DNA of 64,000 bases from Streptomyces cyaneochromogenes (GTDB lineage: Bacteria > Actinomycetota > Actinomycetes > Streptomycetales > Streptomycetaceae), in the NCBI RefSeq assembly GCF_003963535.1, contig NZ_CP034539.1:2604001-2668000 (forward strand), given 5' to 3'. Within the stretch, counting starts at the first letter, position 1. Each line of letters begins with the position of its first letter. The notes beneath the pieces are model-generated. The model was not told where the DNA came from. It made no database searches and saw only the letters and a list, made by a program, of their open reading frames with translations. Of the stretch, positions 9,401 through 17,831 are shown piece by piece. Made by a program: the position numbers and the translations under genes.

Positions 9401-12400
9401 CGAAGACCGGCGTGAGCGCGGCCGGGTCGTGGCTCTCGATCGCGAGCAGTTGGCCACCGTCGGCCAGCAGGTCGCCGATCCGGTGCAGGGTGCGCCGCAG
9501 ATCCCGCGTGGCGTGCAGCACGTTCGCGGCGACGACGAGGTCGTACGAGGCGGGGGTGAAGCCCTGGGCGGCGGGATCGGCGTCGAGGTCGAGGCAGCGG
9601 TGGTGGACGAAGTCGTGGTCGGCGAAGCGCTCCTGGGCCGCCGGGAAGAAGGCCGAGGACACGTCGCTGTAGGTGTAGTGCGTGCGGTCGGGCGGCAGAC
9701 ACGGCAGGAGCGCGGCCGTCAGCCCGCCGGTTCCGGCGCCGACCTCCAGCACCCGCAGCGGCCGTTCCTCGGGCCAGGCCGCGACGGCCGCCTCCAGCAG
9801 GAGCCGGGCGGTGCGGTAGTGGTGGTGCATGACGGGCGTGCTGTCGTAGAAGCGCGCGGCGAGGGCGTCGGGCTCGGCGAACAGCAGGGTGAGCGGGTCG
9901 GTACGCCCGCGCAGCACGTCCGCGAGGTGCAGCCCGCAGACGCCGTAGGCGTGGGCGGCGGCCGCCTCGGCCGGGAAGGCCAGCAGCACCTCCCGGAACA
10001 GCCGGTGCGGCTGCGGTTCCTCGGCCACCCGCCACCGCCCGCCCTCCTGGCTCCCGGTCAGCACGCCCTCCCGGGCCGCCTGCTCGAACAGGGCGGTCAG
10101 CAGCCTGCGATGCCGGGGCAGCACCCCGGCCGCGATCAGGTCGTCCAGGCTGAACTCCCTTGTGTCCGGGAGGAGTTCGCGTACGGCCGCCACGGTCAGG
10201 TGCGCGTTCAGGCGCAGGCCGTGGGCGCGGGCGCGGTCGTACGGGTGGTTCCGCCAACCGCGGGCGGCCCGTGCCAGCGCGTCCGTGCAGGCGGCCAGGG
10301 TGTCCGCCGGTGTGGGCCAGGGCGACGGGGCGGAGGGACTCGTGGGCAGCGGGGCGGCGCGCAGGACCTCGGCCAGTTGCTGGGGCGCCGGGGTGTGCGT
10401 CGCGTCGAAACGGCGCAGTCGGCAGCCGAGCGCTTCCAGGGCGACGGTGCCGTCGTCGGCCATGACGGTCAGATCCCAGAGGGCCTCGCGGGCGGTGCGG
10501 GCGCGCAGGCGCACATGGATCAGGCCGGTGCGGGGCAGTGGCTGCCAGCAGCGCAGGGTGTCGATGCCGACGGGCAGGTAGGCGGCCGGGGCGGCGTCGA
10601 GGGCGGCCGGTTTCCGGTCGGGGAGGGCCGGCTGCCGGTCGGTGGCGGGCGCGAACAGCGGCGTGAGCAGCGGGAGGCCCGCCTGGAGCGCGCCGTCGAG
10701 CAGGGTCGGGTGGGCGACGGGGGCGTCGGCGAGGTCGACGGTGGCGGCGTAGCAGGCGAGCACCTCACGTCCGTCTCCGGCGTCGACACGCAGACCGGTC
10801 AGGGTGCGGAACGCCGGACCGTAGGGCAGTCCGGCGCGGGCGCACAGGGCGTAGTGGTCGGCCGCGCTCAGCTCGCGGGGCAGTCGGCTGCGCAGTGCGT
10901 TCGGGTCGGAGCCGGGCGGGCACGCGCGCAGCAGCCTGCGCACTCTGCCGCGCGCGTGCTCGGTCCACGCACCGCCGCTCCCGTCCCGGCCGGAGACGGT
11001 GAAGGCACCGTCGCGTTCCAGCACGGTGTGGACCGACACGGCCCGGTCCTCGTCGTCGCCCGGCAGGCTCAGCGCACGGCTGATCGACAGCCCGAGCACC
11101 TCGACGGGCGCGTCGTGCACGGCCTGCCCGAGGGTCAGGGCCATGTCCGCGTACCCGGCCGCCGGTACGACCACGGTCTCGCCCACCAGGTGATCGGCCG
11201 ACCAGACCGGCGCTGCACGGGAGAGCTCCTGCCACCAGGCGGGCCGCGCCCCCGGCTGCCGTACGCCCAGCAAAGCGTGGGGCGGCCGCGCCGACTCGCC
11301 GTCCTCCTCGGCCGCGGTCTCCTCCCACCAGCCGGGACCGCCGTTCCAGTGCCGTTCGCGCTGCCACGGGTAGGCGGGCACGTCGACCACGCGCCCGGGC
11401 TGCGGGAACGGAACGCTCCAGTCCGTCTCGGCTCCGCACGCCAGCAGCTGTGCCACGGCGGAGTCGAGCGCGCCGGGGCCGGCGGCGGTGCGGGTGAGCG
11501 TGGGGATCACGGCGACGGGCCGTCCGGCATCCGCCGTGCCACGCCGCAGATACGCGCCGAGCACCGGGTGCGGGCCGATCTCCACCAGGACGTCGCAGCC
11601 GGCCTCGCCGACGAGCGCGTCCACAGCCTCGGCGAACCGTACGGGTGCGCGCACGTTGCGCCACCAGTAGTCGGCGTCGAGGGCCGCGCCGCCGCTGAGC
11701 CGGCCGGTTACCGTGGAGGCCAACGGGATCCGGGCGGGACGCGCGGGCAGCCCCGACAGCGCGGTCGCGAGCGGCCCGCACAACGCGTCCATCGCCGGAC
11801 TGTGGAAGGCGTGGTCCAGTCCGAGGTCGCGGAAGAACACGCCCCGTTCGCCCAGCACTTCGCCGAGCCCGGCGAGCGCCTCGGCGTCCCCCGCGACGGT
11901 CACGTCCCGCGCGCTGTTGACCCCGGCGACGACCAGCCGCTCCGCCTGCCCGGTCTCGGCGATCAGCTTCTCGGCCTCCGAGGAGCCGAGCCCGACGGCC
12001 GCCATCCGCCCGCACCCTGCGGTGCCGCCCTGGGCCCGGCTGCGCGCGGCGATCACCCGGCAGGCGGCCCCGCGGTCCAGGGCTCCCGCGCAGTAGGCGG
12101 CCGCGACCTCGCCCACGCTGTGCCCGCAGACCGCGGCGGGCGTGAAACCGCGCGCGGTGAGGGCCGCGACCAGCCCGGCCTGCAGGGCGAACAGCATCGG
12201 CTGGGCGATCTCGGTGCGCTGCCACACCTCCGGTCCGCGCGGCGCGGCCATCTCCTCCCGGACGGACCAGCCGAGCAGGGGACGCAACACCTCGTCGACC
12301 GCGTCGACCTCGGCGGTGAAGTCGCCGTCCGCGCCGAGGAGTTCGGCCCCCATCCCGGCCCACTGGGAGCCGTTTCCACTGAAGACGAGTGCGATACGGC

Positions 12401-14072
12401 CCCGCTCCACGCCCACCCCGCGAGCCGCACCCGGCGCGGGCTCGCCCCGCGCCACCCGCCGCAGCGCCCGCGCCGCCGCCGACGGGTCCTCGGCCAGCAG
12501 CGCGACGCGCTGCTCGTACCGGGCCTGACGACGGCATGCCGTGTACGCGGTGTCGTGGAAGGCATCCGGGGCCAGCCCCTCCAGATGCTCGGCCCACCGG
12601 ACGGCGGCGGCCTCCAGAGCCTGCGGGGTGCGGGCGGACAGGACGAGCGGGAACGCGCCGTCCCGGCCGGGGCGCCGCGGGTCGTCCGCGTCCGGGGCGG
12701 CCCCCAGCACCACATGGGCGTTGGCCCCACCGAACCCGAAGGAGTTCACCCCGGCCACCGGCCGCTCCCCCGGCACCAGGCACGCCTCGGCCACCGGCTC
12801 CAGCCCCAGCCGGGCGAAGTCGATCCGCGAACTCGGCGGAACCGTGTGCAGCGTCGCGGGAATCCGCCGCTCCCGCAGCACCAGCAGCGCCTTGAGCAGC
12901 CCGGGCACACCGGCCGCCGCCTCCAGGTGCCCCAGGTTCGACTTCACCGAGCCGATCGGCAGCGGCACACCCGACGTACGGCGCCGCCCGAGCACCTCGC
13001 CCAGCGCCGCGCACTCCACCGGGTCGCCGGCCTGGGTGCCGGTGCCGTGCGCCTCGACGTACCCCACCTCGTCCGCGCCGACGCCCGCCTCGGCGTACAC
13101 CCGCGCCAGCAGCGCGGCCTGGCTGCGCGCGCTCGGCAGCGCCAGCCCGGCGGTACGGCCGTCCGCGTTGACGCCGCTGCCGAGGATCACCCCGTGGACG
13201 CGGTCGCCGTCCGCCAACGCCGCGGTCAGCGGCTTGAGCACGAGCACACCGGCGCCCTCGGAGCGCACATAGCCGTCCGCGCGCTCGGAGAAGGGCCGGC
13301 ACCGCCCGGACGGCGAGAGCATCGACGCCTGCGCGAACCCGACGCTCTCCCCCGGGTTGAGCAGCACACTCACACCCCCGGTGAGCGCGAGCGCGCTGCG
13401 CCCGGACCGCACCTCCTGGCACGCCTGGTGCACGGCGGTCAGCGTCGACGAGCACGCCGTGTCGACCGCGAACGACGCGCCACGCAGATCGAAGACGTAC
13501 GAGACCCGGTTCGCGGTGTTGCAGGACGCCGTGCCGCTCATGGTGTACGCGTTCATCGTGCGCGGCCGCCGCTGCTGCAGATCGCCGTACCCGTGCGACG
13601 ACACGCCCACGATCACCGCCGCGTCGCCGCCGGCCAGCGCCGCCGGGTCGATGCCCGCGTCACCGAACGCCTCGACGGCGCACTCCAGGAGCAGCCGCTG
13701 CTGCGGGTCCAGCCGGGAGGCCTCCTTCGGCGAGATACCGAAGAACTCCGCGTCGAAGGAGGCCACGTCGTCCAGGAAGCCGCCCGCGGCGGTGTAGGTG
13801 CGGCCGGAGTGCGCACGTCCGTCGGCCGACACGAACCGCGCCACGTCGAACCGGTCGCCCGGCACCTCCCCGACCAGGTCCCGGCCCTCGGTCAGCGCCT
13901 CCCACAGCCCGTCGAGCGTCCGGATCCCACCGGGCAGCCGGACCCCCACGCCCACGACCGCGACGTCTCCGTCACGGGCGAGGGGTACGGGGTTGTCGAC
14001 GGAGACGTCCGAAGTGGCGGGGGCAGCGGAGACAGCGGACATCGGACGATCGTGGTCATTCGCCTGGGGCAC
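6492..14072 (-). CDS. Highly reducing iterative-type type I PKS, KS-AT-DH-cMT-psiKR-ER-KR-ACP (2526 aa)
   Basis: A single-module synthase carrying every reductive domain plus a C-methyltransferase. KS 35-460: active Cys207 in VDTACSS, His in EAHGTGTQAGDP and SNLGHLEAAAG. AT 560-870: GHSVGE at 650, and HAFH at about 754, the malonyl-CoA-type motif. DH 930-1225: His961 in DHLVGETVVVP and Asp1126 in LLDGALQ. cMT 1270-1620: SAM loop VLEVGAGTGG at 1441. Structural psiKR 1635-1800. ER 1820-2145: NADPH loop HGAAGGVGLAAL at 1967. KR 2160-2400: TGGLGGFGAATA, LDD motif (B-type), YSSGA and SYAAAN. ACP 2445-2520: Ser in LGVDSLLA. No thioesterase domain. GTG 14072 is chosen (GGAGAG 11 nt upstream); ATG 14042 is an alternative without a visible ribosome site. 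This order is typical of fungal HR-PKSs; malonyl AT plus cMT implies methyl branches come from SAM. Followed by a type II thioesterase and an exporter. Product unknown; iteration is inferred from there being one module. Confidence 0.93.
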   Translation of the reverse strand: MPQANDHDRPMSAVSAAPATSDVSVDNPVPLARDGDVAVVGVGVRLPGGIRTLDGLWEALTEGRDLVGEVPGDRFDVARFVSADGRAHSGRTYTAAGGFLDDVASFDAEFFGISPKEASRLDPQQRLLLECAVEAFGDAGIDPAALAGGDAAVIVGVSSHGYGDLQQRRPRTMNAYTMSGTASCNTANRVSYVFDLRGASFAVDTACSSTLTAVHQACQEVRSGRSALALTGGVSVLLNPGESVGFAQASMLSPSGRCRPFSERADGYVRSEGAGVLVLKPLTAALADGDRVHGVILGSGVNADGRTAGLALPSARSQAALLARVYAEAGVGADEVGYVEAHGTGTQAGDPVECAALGEVLGRRRTSGVPLPIGSVKSNLGHLEAAAGVPGLLKALLVLRERRIPATLHTVPPSSRIDFARLGLEPVAEACLVPGERPVAGVNSFGFGGANAHVVLGAAPDADDPRRPGRDGAFPLVLSARTPQALEAAAVRWAEHLEGLAPDAFHDTAYTACRRQARYEQRVALLAEDPSAAARALRRVARGEPAPGAARGVGVERGRIALVFSGNGSQWAGMGAELLGADGDFTAEVDAVDEVLRPLLGWSVREEMAAPRGPEVWQRTEIAQPMLFALQAGLVAALTARGFTPAAVCGHSVGEVAAAYCAGALDRGAACRVIAARSRAQGGTAGCGRMAAVGLGSSEAEKLIAETGQAERLVVAGVNSARDVTVAGDAEALAGLGEVLGERGVFFRDLGLDHAFHSPAMDALCGPLATALSGLPARPARIPLASTVTGRLSGGAALDADYWWRNVRAPVRFAEAVDALVGEAGCDVLVEIGPHPVLGAYLRRGTADAGRPVAVIPTLTRTAAGPGALDSAVAQLLACGAETDWSVPFPQPGRVVDVPAYPWQRERHWNGGPGWWEETAAEEDGESARPPHALLGVRQPGARPAWWQELSRAAPVWSADHLVGETVVVPAAGYADMALTLGQAVHDAPVEVLGLSISRALSLPGDDEDRAVSVHTVLERDGAFTVSGRDGSGGAWTEHARGRVRRLLRACPPGSDPNALRSRLPRELSAADHYALCARAGLPYGPAFRTLTGLRVDAGDGREVLACYAATVDLADAPVAHPTLLDGALQAGLPLLTPLFAPATDRQPALPDRKPAALDAAPAAYLPVGIDTLRCWQPLPRTGLIHVRLRARTAREALWDLTVMADDGTVALEALGCRLRRFDATHTPAPQQLAEVLRAAPLPTSPSAPSPWPTPADTLAACTDALARAARGWRNHPYDRARAHGLRLNAHLTVAAVRELLPDTREFSLDDLIAAGVLPRHRRLLTALFEQAAREGVLTGSQEGGRWRVAEEPQPHRLFREVLLAFPAEAAAAHAYGVCGLHLADVLRGRTDPLTLLFAEPDALAARFYDSTPVMHHHYRTARLLLEAAVAAWPEERPLRVLEVGAGTGGLTAALLPCLPPDRTHYTYSDVSSAFFPAAQERFADHDFVHHRCLDLDADPAAQGFTPASYDLVVAANVLHATRDLRRTLHRIGDLLADGGQLLAIESHDPAALTPVFGLLDSYWSAEDTELRPGGPLLARDRWPGLLRACGYTGTVQPGDATQPAYDDHSVILTTRGPRPTPATASPGPGPGRPPAVADLTGGPLAVAAAAALGGGARPASESPRRWAELLADTDDVVLLADADALRAAANGAEAGTESATEIAVRHCAVLRALATATRQVTEDRAITVWLVVCGALDIPPSAAAAVWGAARSLANEQPRLTVRRIALAAGAEDRLAEEMAVRPADDEVLLRREGRFVTRLRPYAPRPVTAPTAGEYASYTLTLDEPGLRYRLGWRPACTPRPKDGEIVVEVAAAALNYHDVMAVTGLVRPPQAPPGLDAEPIGLECAGTVVAVGAGVERVAVGDRVACPTLGCYGSHVRVRADRVMPVPDGMDFTEAATLPTVFLTVQHALDHQARLRCGETVLVHGAAGGVGLAALQYARHVGARVIATAGTPGKRDLLRLLGVEHVLDSRTLRFADEVDAITEGRGVDVVLNSLAGEAMERGLRVLAPHGRFVELGKRDFFADNSLALAPFRHNLSFHGVDVAALLTEDSPASDAHLTEITRAVHAGDYRPPAHRVHPAARIREAFAALQHSRHIGKVVITFDPAEPVPVRPAPTPVVLDPEASYLVTGGLGGFGAATARHLAARGARHLILVGRRGADTPGAAELTADLAALGVRVSAYAADAADRDAMRRVLDDLDVPDDLGDLGTERRRLAGVVHAAMVLDDAPLHELDDARVRAVLAPKVTAGQVLDELTRDRPLDFFVVYSSGAAVAGNLAQSSYAAANLALEAVVRDRRRAGLPGLAVQWGAIAEAGYVHRSGRGDEMTALGLGGLATAEAFAVLDRLLADPDATAIAVGHFDWGRLHRFLHNLAAPRTAALLPPAEHTDGADRLRQALERAEPDDAAVLVEDVLADLLAQVLQTTPDHIDRTRRLDQLGVDSLLAAELATLLRQRLGCELPTVELAGTPNLSALARRVLSALPGPG

Positions 14073-14153
14073 GCCGCCGACAACTCTCCGGGCCCGCCCA
14101 CGGTTACTGCCGACGACGCCATACGGGGACGTCGGCGCCCGAGTGGAGGGCTG

Positions 14154-14819
14154 TCAGGCCCGGGGGCCGGGGTGCAGGGTGACGAACAGCGCCCGGGCCC
14201 GGCTGCCGTCCGGCAGGTCCCAGGCACCCGCGACGTGCCCGGTCGTGCCCTGGGGAGGGACGGGCGGGGCGTCCGGGGTCGCGGGACGCAGGACCCGGTG
14301 GAGGCGGAGGGTGGTGCCGTCCGGGAGGGGGAGCTCGGTGCCGTCCTGATCGTCGGTGGCCGTGGGGACGAAGGCGGCGGGGAGACCGTCACCGGTGCAG
14401 GACCGGGTGACCTCCCGGTCGGGCGTGTCACTGATGCTCTGGGCCTGGGCCTGGACCCGCCCCTCCAGCAGGGCCAGCAACTGGGCGGTCAGCACCGGGT
14501 CGTGGCAGCCGTCGTAGGCCCAGCGCTTGCCCAGCACTCCGTGTTCCATGGTGCCGACGAGGGCGTGCTCCGCCCCGTCGAGCGGTGCCCCACGGTAGCT
14601 GAGCGGCACCAGGTAGGCGGTGGGGACCGCGCCGGAGGCATCGGTGGCCACCATGAACTCGATCCCCACCTCGCCCTCCGGGTCGTCCAGCCGGAAGCCG
14701 CCCGCCTTGGTCAACTCCGGTTCGCCCGGGCCGCCTTCGTACCAGGGGCGGGTGGGCAGCCAGGAGGCGAGCAGTTCCAGCTTGGTCGGCTTGAGGGTGG
14801 TGCGGTGAATGACAGCCAT
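14154..14819 (-). CDS. Maltokinase N-terminal cap-like domain protein (221 aa)
   Basis: Small cytoplasmic protein whose start (MAVIHRTTLKPTKLELLASWLP, then TRPWY) matches the cap domain found at the N-terminus of actinobacterial maltokinases; no kinase domain follows. The C-terminal half contains a beta-rich segment (LPLPDGTTLRLHRVL, then GAWDLPDG). ATG 14819 has GGGAG with an 8-nt spacer. It lies 12 nt after the proline iminopeptidase stop on the same strand, so the two are probably cotranscribed. A glucan-related role is only suggested by the cap-domain resemblance; similar proteins are often labelled as branching-enzyme-like. Real function unknown. Confidence 0.75.
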   Translation of the reverse strand: MAVIHRTTLKPTKLELLASWLPTRPWYEGGPGEPELTKAGGFRLDDPEGEVGIEFMVATDASGAVPTAYLVPLSYRGAPLDGAEHALVGTMEHGVLGKRWAYDGCHDPVLTAQLLALLEGRVQAQAQSISDTPDREVTRSCTGDGLPAAFVPTATDDQDGTELPLPDGTTLRLHRVLRPATPDAPPVPPQGTTGHVAGAWDLPDGSRARALFVTLHPGPRA

Positions 14820-14831
14820 CCGACGGTCTCC

Positions 14832-15806
14832 CTAGAGGTCTTCCTGAACGTGCGCGTACTTGTCCGTGGCCGCCACCAGCGCCTCGGCCGTGCCCGGCGC
14901 CCCGGCGTTGTGCCCCACGTCGTCGATGACGACCAACTCGCTGCCGGGCCAGGCGTGGTGGAGGCGCCAGACGATGCCGAGGAGGTTGCCGGGGTCGAGG
15001 CTGCCCTGGACGAGGGTGCCCGGGATGCCCTTGAGCAGGGGCGCGTCCCGCAGGACGACGCCCTCTGCGTTGCCGTCCCCGAGGAAGTGGTCGTTGCCCC
15101 AGTAGTGCGTCACGGTGCGGGCGAAGCCCATGCGGAACACCGGGTCCTCGTAGCGCGGGACGGAACGCGGCGGGGCGGCGGCGATGGCGGTCTCCCAGTC
15201 GGTCCATGCCCGCGCCGCCCGCGCCCGTGTCCCAGGATCGGGTGACTCGATCAGCCGGTTGTACGCGGCCGCGAGGTTCCCCGCGCGCTCGTCCTCGGGC
15301 ACCTCGTCGAGGAACCGCTCGAACGCGTCGGGGAAGTACTGACCGAGTCCCCTGGTCAGCAGGGCGACTTCGGCGGCGGAGCCCGTGGCCACCCCGGTGA
15401 GGACGAGTTCGGACACGACTCCCGGATGCGTCTGGGCGTACCGCAGCCCCAGCACGGACCCCCACGAGACGCCCCACACCAGCCACCGCTCGATCCCGAG
15501 GTGCCGCCGCAGCAGCTCCAGGTCGGCCATCACATGCGTCGTGGTGTTGACGCTCATGTCCGTCTCGTACGCGCTCGCGTGCGGCGTCGAACGCGCGCAC
15601 CCGCGCTGGTCGAGCAGCACGACACGGTACGCCTCGGGGTCGAACAGCCGCCGGAACCAGGGGTTGCTGCCGCTGCCCGGCCCGCCGTGCAGCACCAGCG
15701 CGGGTTTGCCGTGAGGGTTTCCGCAGGTCTCCCAGTACACGTGGTTGCCGTCGCCGACGTCGAGCATGCCGTGGTCGTACGGTTCGATCTCCGGATAGAG
15801 GCCCAT
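14832..15806 (-). CDS. pip: Proline iminopeptidase, peptidase family S33 (324 aa)
   Basis: Cytoplasmic alpha/beta hydrolase that removes N-terminal proline from peptides. Diagnostic motifs in order: MGLYPEIEPYDHGML start, oxyanion loop HGGPGSGSNP, LLDQRGCARSTPH, nucleophile Ser in VWGVSWGSVLGL, Asp in GSLDP, and His in DVGHNAG. The lid region includes the family RYEDPVF and YWGNDHF segments. Length fits the 310-330-residue family norm. It precedes the maltokinase-cap-like gene by 12 nt. No clear ribosome binding site was found before ATG 15806, but the conserved N-terminus fixes the start. Confidence 0.9.
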   Translation of the reverse strand: MGLYPEIEPYDHGMLDVGDGNHVYWETCGNPHGKPALVLHGGPGSGSNPWFRRLFDPEAYRVVLLDQRGCARSTPHASAYETDMSVNTTTHVMADLELLRRHLGIERWLVWGVSWGSVLGLRYAQTHPGVVSELVLTGVATGSAAEVALLTRGLGQYFPDAFERFLDEVPEDERAGNLAAAYNRLIESPDPGTRARAARAWTDWETAIAAAPPRSVPRYEDPVFRMGFARTVTHYWGNDHFLGDGNAEGVVLRDAPLLKGIPGTLVQGSLDPGNLLGIVWRLHHAWPGSELVVIDDVGHNAGAPGTAEALVAATDKYAHVQEDL

Positions 15807-15856
15807 CCGCGCACCGTAACGCCGTACGACCGCCCGGTCGCCTCATTTACGACCGA

Positions 15857-16576
15857 TTACGACCGGCCGCCGCCGCCCGGTCCGGCCACCTCCGCCGCCG
15901 CACCCAGCACCTCCCGCAGCATCGCGGGCGTGAGCCTGCCGGTGAAGGTGTTGCGCTGGCTGACATGGAAGCACCCGAAGAGTTCGAGCCCGCCGACGTC
16001 ACCGTGCCCGTCGACCGCGAACCGCGCCCCGTGCGCGAACGCCGGCCGCGGCCGGGGCACCTCCCACCCCGCCTCCACCAGCGCGGGCAGCGTCGCCTGC
16101 CAGCCGAAGGCGCCCAGGAGGACGACCGCCCGCAGCGTCGGCCGCAGCAGCCGCAGCTCCTGCACGAGCCAGGGCCGGCAGGTCTCCCGCTCGCCCGGTG
16201 TGGGCTTGTTGGCGGGCGGGGCGCAGTGCACGGGGGCGGTGACGCGGACGCCGTGCAGCTCCAGCCCGTCGTCGACGGCCACCGACGTGGGCTGCGAGGC
16301 GAGGCCCACGTCGTACAGCGCCTGGTACAGCACGTCCCCGGAGCGGTCCCCGGTGAACATCCGGCCGGTGCGGTTGCCGCCGTGCGCGGCCGGGGCGAGC
16401 CCCACGATCAGCAGCCGGGCGTCGGGCGGCCCGAAGCCCGGTACCGGCCGGCCCCAGTACGTCTGGTCGGCGAAGGCCGCGCGCTTGGTGCGGGCCACCT
16501 CCGCACGCCAGTCGACCAGACGCGGGCAGGCCCGGCAGCCCGCGATCCGACGGTCGAGATCAGCGAGGGCGTCCAC
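15857..16576 (-). CDS. Uracil-DNA glycosylase, family 5 (UdgB-like, 4Fe-4S) (239 aa)
   Basis: Base-excision repair enzyme that removes deaminated bases such as uracil and hypoxanthine from DNA. The N-terminal CRACP and later single cysteines (VHCAPPANKPTPGERETC) fit the four ligands of the iron-sulfur cluster. Motif A is GLAPAAHGGNRTGRMFTGD, which in family 5 lacks the usual catalytic polar residue after GLAPA. Motif B is CFHVSQRNTFTGRLT. Length fits the family. The start is GTG 16576. A gene for an S4 RNA-binding protein reads divergently 64 bp away. High-GC actinomycetes are prone to cytosine deamination, which fits having this enzyme besides Ung. Confidence 0.9.
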   Translation of the reverse strand: MDALADLDRRIAGCRACPRLVDWRAEVARTKRAAFADQTYWGRPVPGFGPPDARLLIVGLAPAAHGGNRTGRMFTGDRSGDVLYQALYDVGLASQPTSVAVDDGLELHGVRVTAPVHCAPPANKPTPGERETCRPWLVQELRLLRPTLRAVVLLGAFGWQATLPALVEAGWEVPRPRPAFAHGARFAVDGHGDVGGLELFGCFHVSQRNTFTGRLTPAMLREVLGAAAEVAGPGGGGRS

Positions 16577-16640
16577 GACTCCACCGTACGGCCGCCTCGG
16601 CCCCGTACAGGAACGTCCGCGCGGGGACTAAGGTCGAGGC

Positions 16641-17192
16641 ATGGCTTCCGAGGATGACGAGGCGAAGACCGGCAGCGCGGTCGAGGGACAGCGGCCGGAC
16701 GCGGATCAGTGGTCGGACGCGGGGAAGGCCGAGCAGGCCGTCGACCCGAAGATCGCCGCCGCCGTGGCCGCCGCCGAGGCAGCCGGTCCGCAGAACGGCG
16801 AGAGCGTGCGGATCGACAGCTGGATCTGGGCCGTACGCCTGGTCAAGACCCGTTCCATGGGCGCCACCGCCTGCAAGGGCGGGCACGTGCGTGTGAACGG
16901 CCAGAACGTGAAGCCCTCCCACTCCGTGCGCGTCGGCGACGAGGTGCGCCTGCGCCAGGAGAACCGGGAACGGGTCGTCGTGGTCAAGCGGCTCATCCGC
17001 AAGCGGGTCGGCGCACCGGTGGCGGCACAGTGCTTCGTCGACAACTCGCCCCCTCCGCCGCCGCGCGAGGCCGTCGCCCCGGCCGGCATCCGCGACCGCG
17101 GCACGGGCCGGCCGACCAAGCGGGACCGCCGCGAGCTGGAACGGCTGCGCGGGCTCATGGGCGGAGCAGCGGGACAGCCGCGCGGACAGTGA
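16641..17192 (+). CDS. S4-domain RNA-binding protein, Hsp15/HslR-like (183 aa)
   Basis: Residues 50-110 form an S4 RNA-binding domain (VRIDSWIWAVRLVKTRSMG, then ACKGGHVRVNGQNVKPSHSVRVGDEV) of the Hsp15 type, which in E. coli binds nascent-chain-bearing 50S subunits. The N-terminal 50 residues are acidic and low complexity, and the C-terminal tail is basic and proline-rich with GRPTKRDRRELERLRG, a helix common to this subfamily. ATG 16641 follows GAGG closely. The gene is monocistronic; the next gene converges. The domain call is firm, and ribosome-rescue function is by family analogy only. Confidence 0.88.
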   Translation: MASEDDEAKTGSAVEGQRPDADQWSDAGKAEQAVDPKIAAAVAAAEAAGPQNGESVRIDSWIWAVRLVKTRSMGATACKGGHVRVNGQNVKPSHSVRVGDEVRLRQENRERVVVVKRLIRKRVGAPVAAQCFVDNSPPPPPREAVAPAGIRDRGTGRPTKRDRRELERLRGLMGGAAGQPRGQ

Positions 17193-17255
17193 CATACGGC
17201 GGTGGCGTCCGGCAGGCCGAGAAGGCCCGGGCCGGACGCCACCGACGGCGTCGGG

Positions 17256-17729
17256 TCACGCGCGTCGCCGCACCAGCCGCAGCAGATCCGCGTTGGAGCT
17301 GCGTCGGGCCCAGGCGATCAGGGCCAGCGGCACGATCAGGATGAGCGGTGTCGCCGCGTTCTCGCCGTCGAACGCGGTGATCGTCACGACGAACGCGCCC
17401 ACCATCAGCGCGCTGAGCGCCATCGCCGCCACCGACTGCAGCACCGGGATCAACAGCGCGACGGCACCGGCCAGTTCGAGTGCGCCGATGGTGTACATCC
17501 CCGCGCTTCCCCAGCCGAGCTCCTCGAAGCCCTCGGCGGCCGAGGGGTGAGCGATCAGCTTGGGCAGCGCGCTCGCGATCGCGTAGAAGAGGGCGAGCAG
17601 TATCTGCAGGCCGCGCAGGGCGAGGCGGGCCCGGCGGCCGCGCGGCGTCGCGGACTCGGCGATGACCGTGCCGGAGCCGGCGGAGGCGGCGGTGGGGACG
17701 GAGGCAGCGGAAGCGGCGGTCTCGGACAT
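17256..17729 (-). CDS. DoxX family membrane protein (157 aa)
   Basis: Small integral membrane protein with four hydrophobic helices at about residues 38-58, 72-95, 98-118 and 124-142, preceded by an Ala/Ser-rich cytoplasmic N-terminus and ended by an Arg-rich tail. The pattern of LRGLQILLALFYAIASALPKL followed by a Gly/Glu segment and LELAGAVALLIP is that of the DoxX/DUF4267-type family, whose members act in redox or stress processes but mostly lack a defined function. ATG 17729 has AGGAG with a 6-nt spacer. No operon partner. Confidence 0.82.
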   Translation of the reverse strand: MSETAASAASVPTAASAGSGTVIAESATPRGRRARLALRGLQILLALFYAIASALPKLIAHPSAAEGFEELGWGSAGMYTIGALELAGAVALLIPVLQSVAAMALSALMVGAFVVTITAFDGENAATPLILIVPLALIAWARRSSNADLLRLVRRRA

Positions 17730-17831
17730 GGGGTTCTCCTGTGTGAAGCGGTGGTCCGTGGTGCTGTCACAGAGGTAGACCGGGGGTCGCGCCGGAACTC
17801 ATCGCCGTACCAACGACATTGCGAAGGAAGT

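Noticed and set aside
6669..15245. Open frame of about 2858 codons on the plus strand
   Set aside because: It is antisense to the PKS and neighbours; the product has no domain pattern and is an artefact of high GC, where the complementary third-position frame lacks stops.
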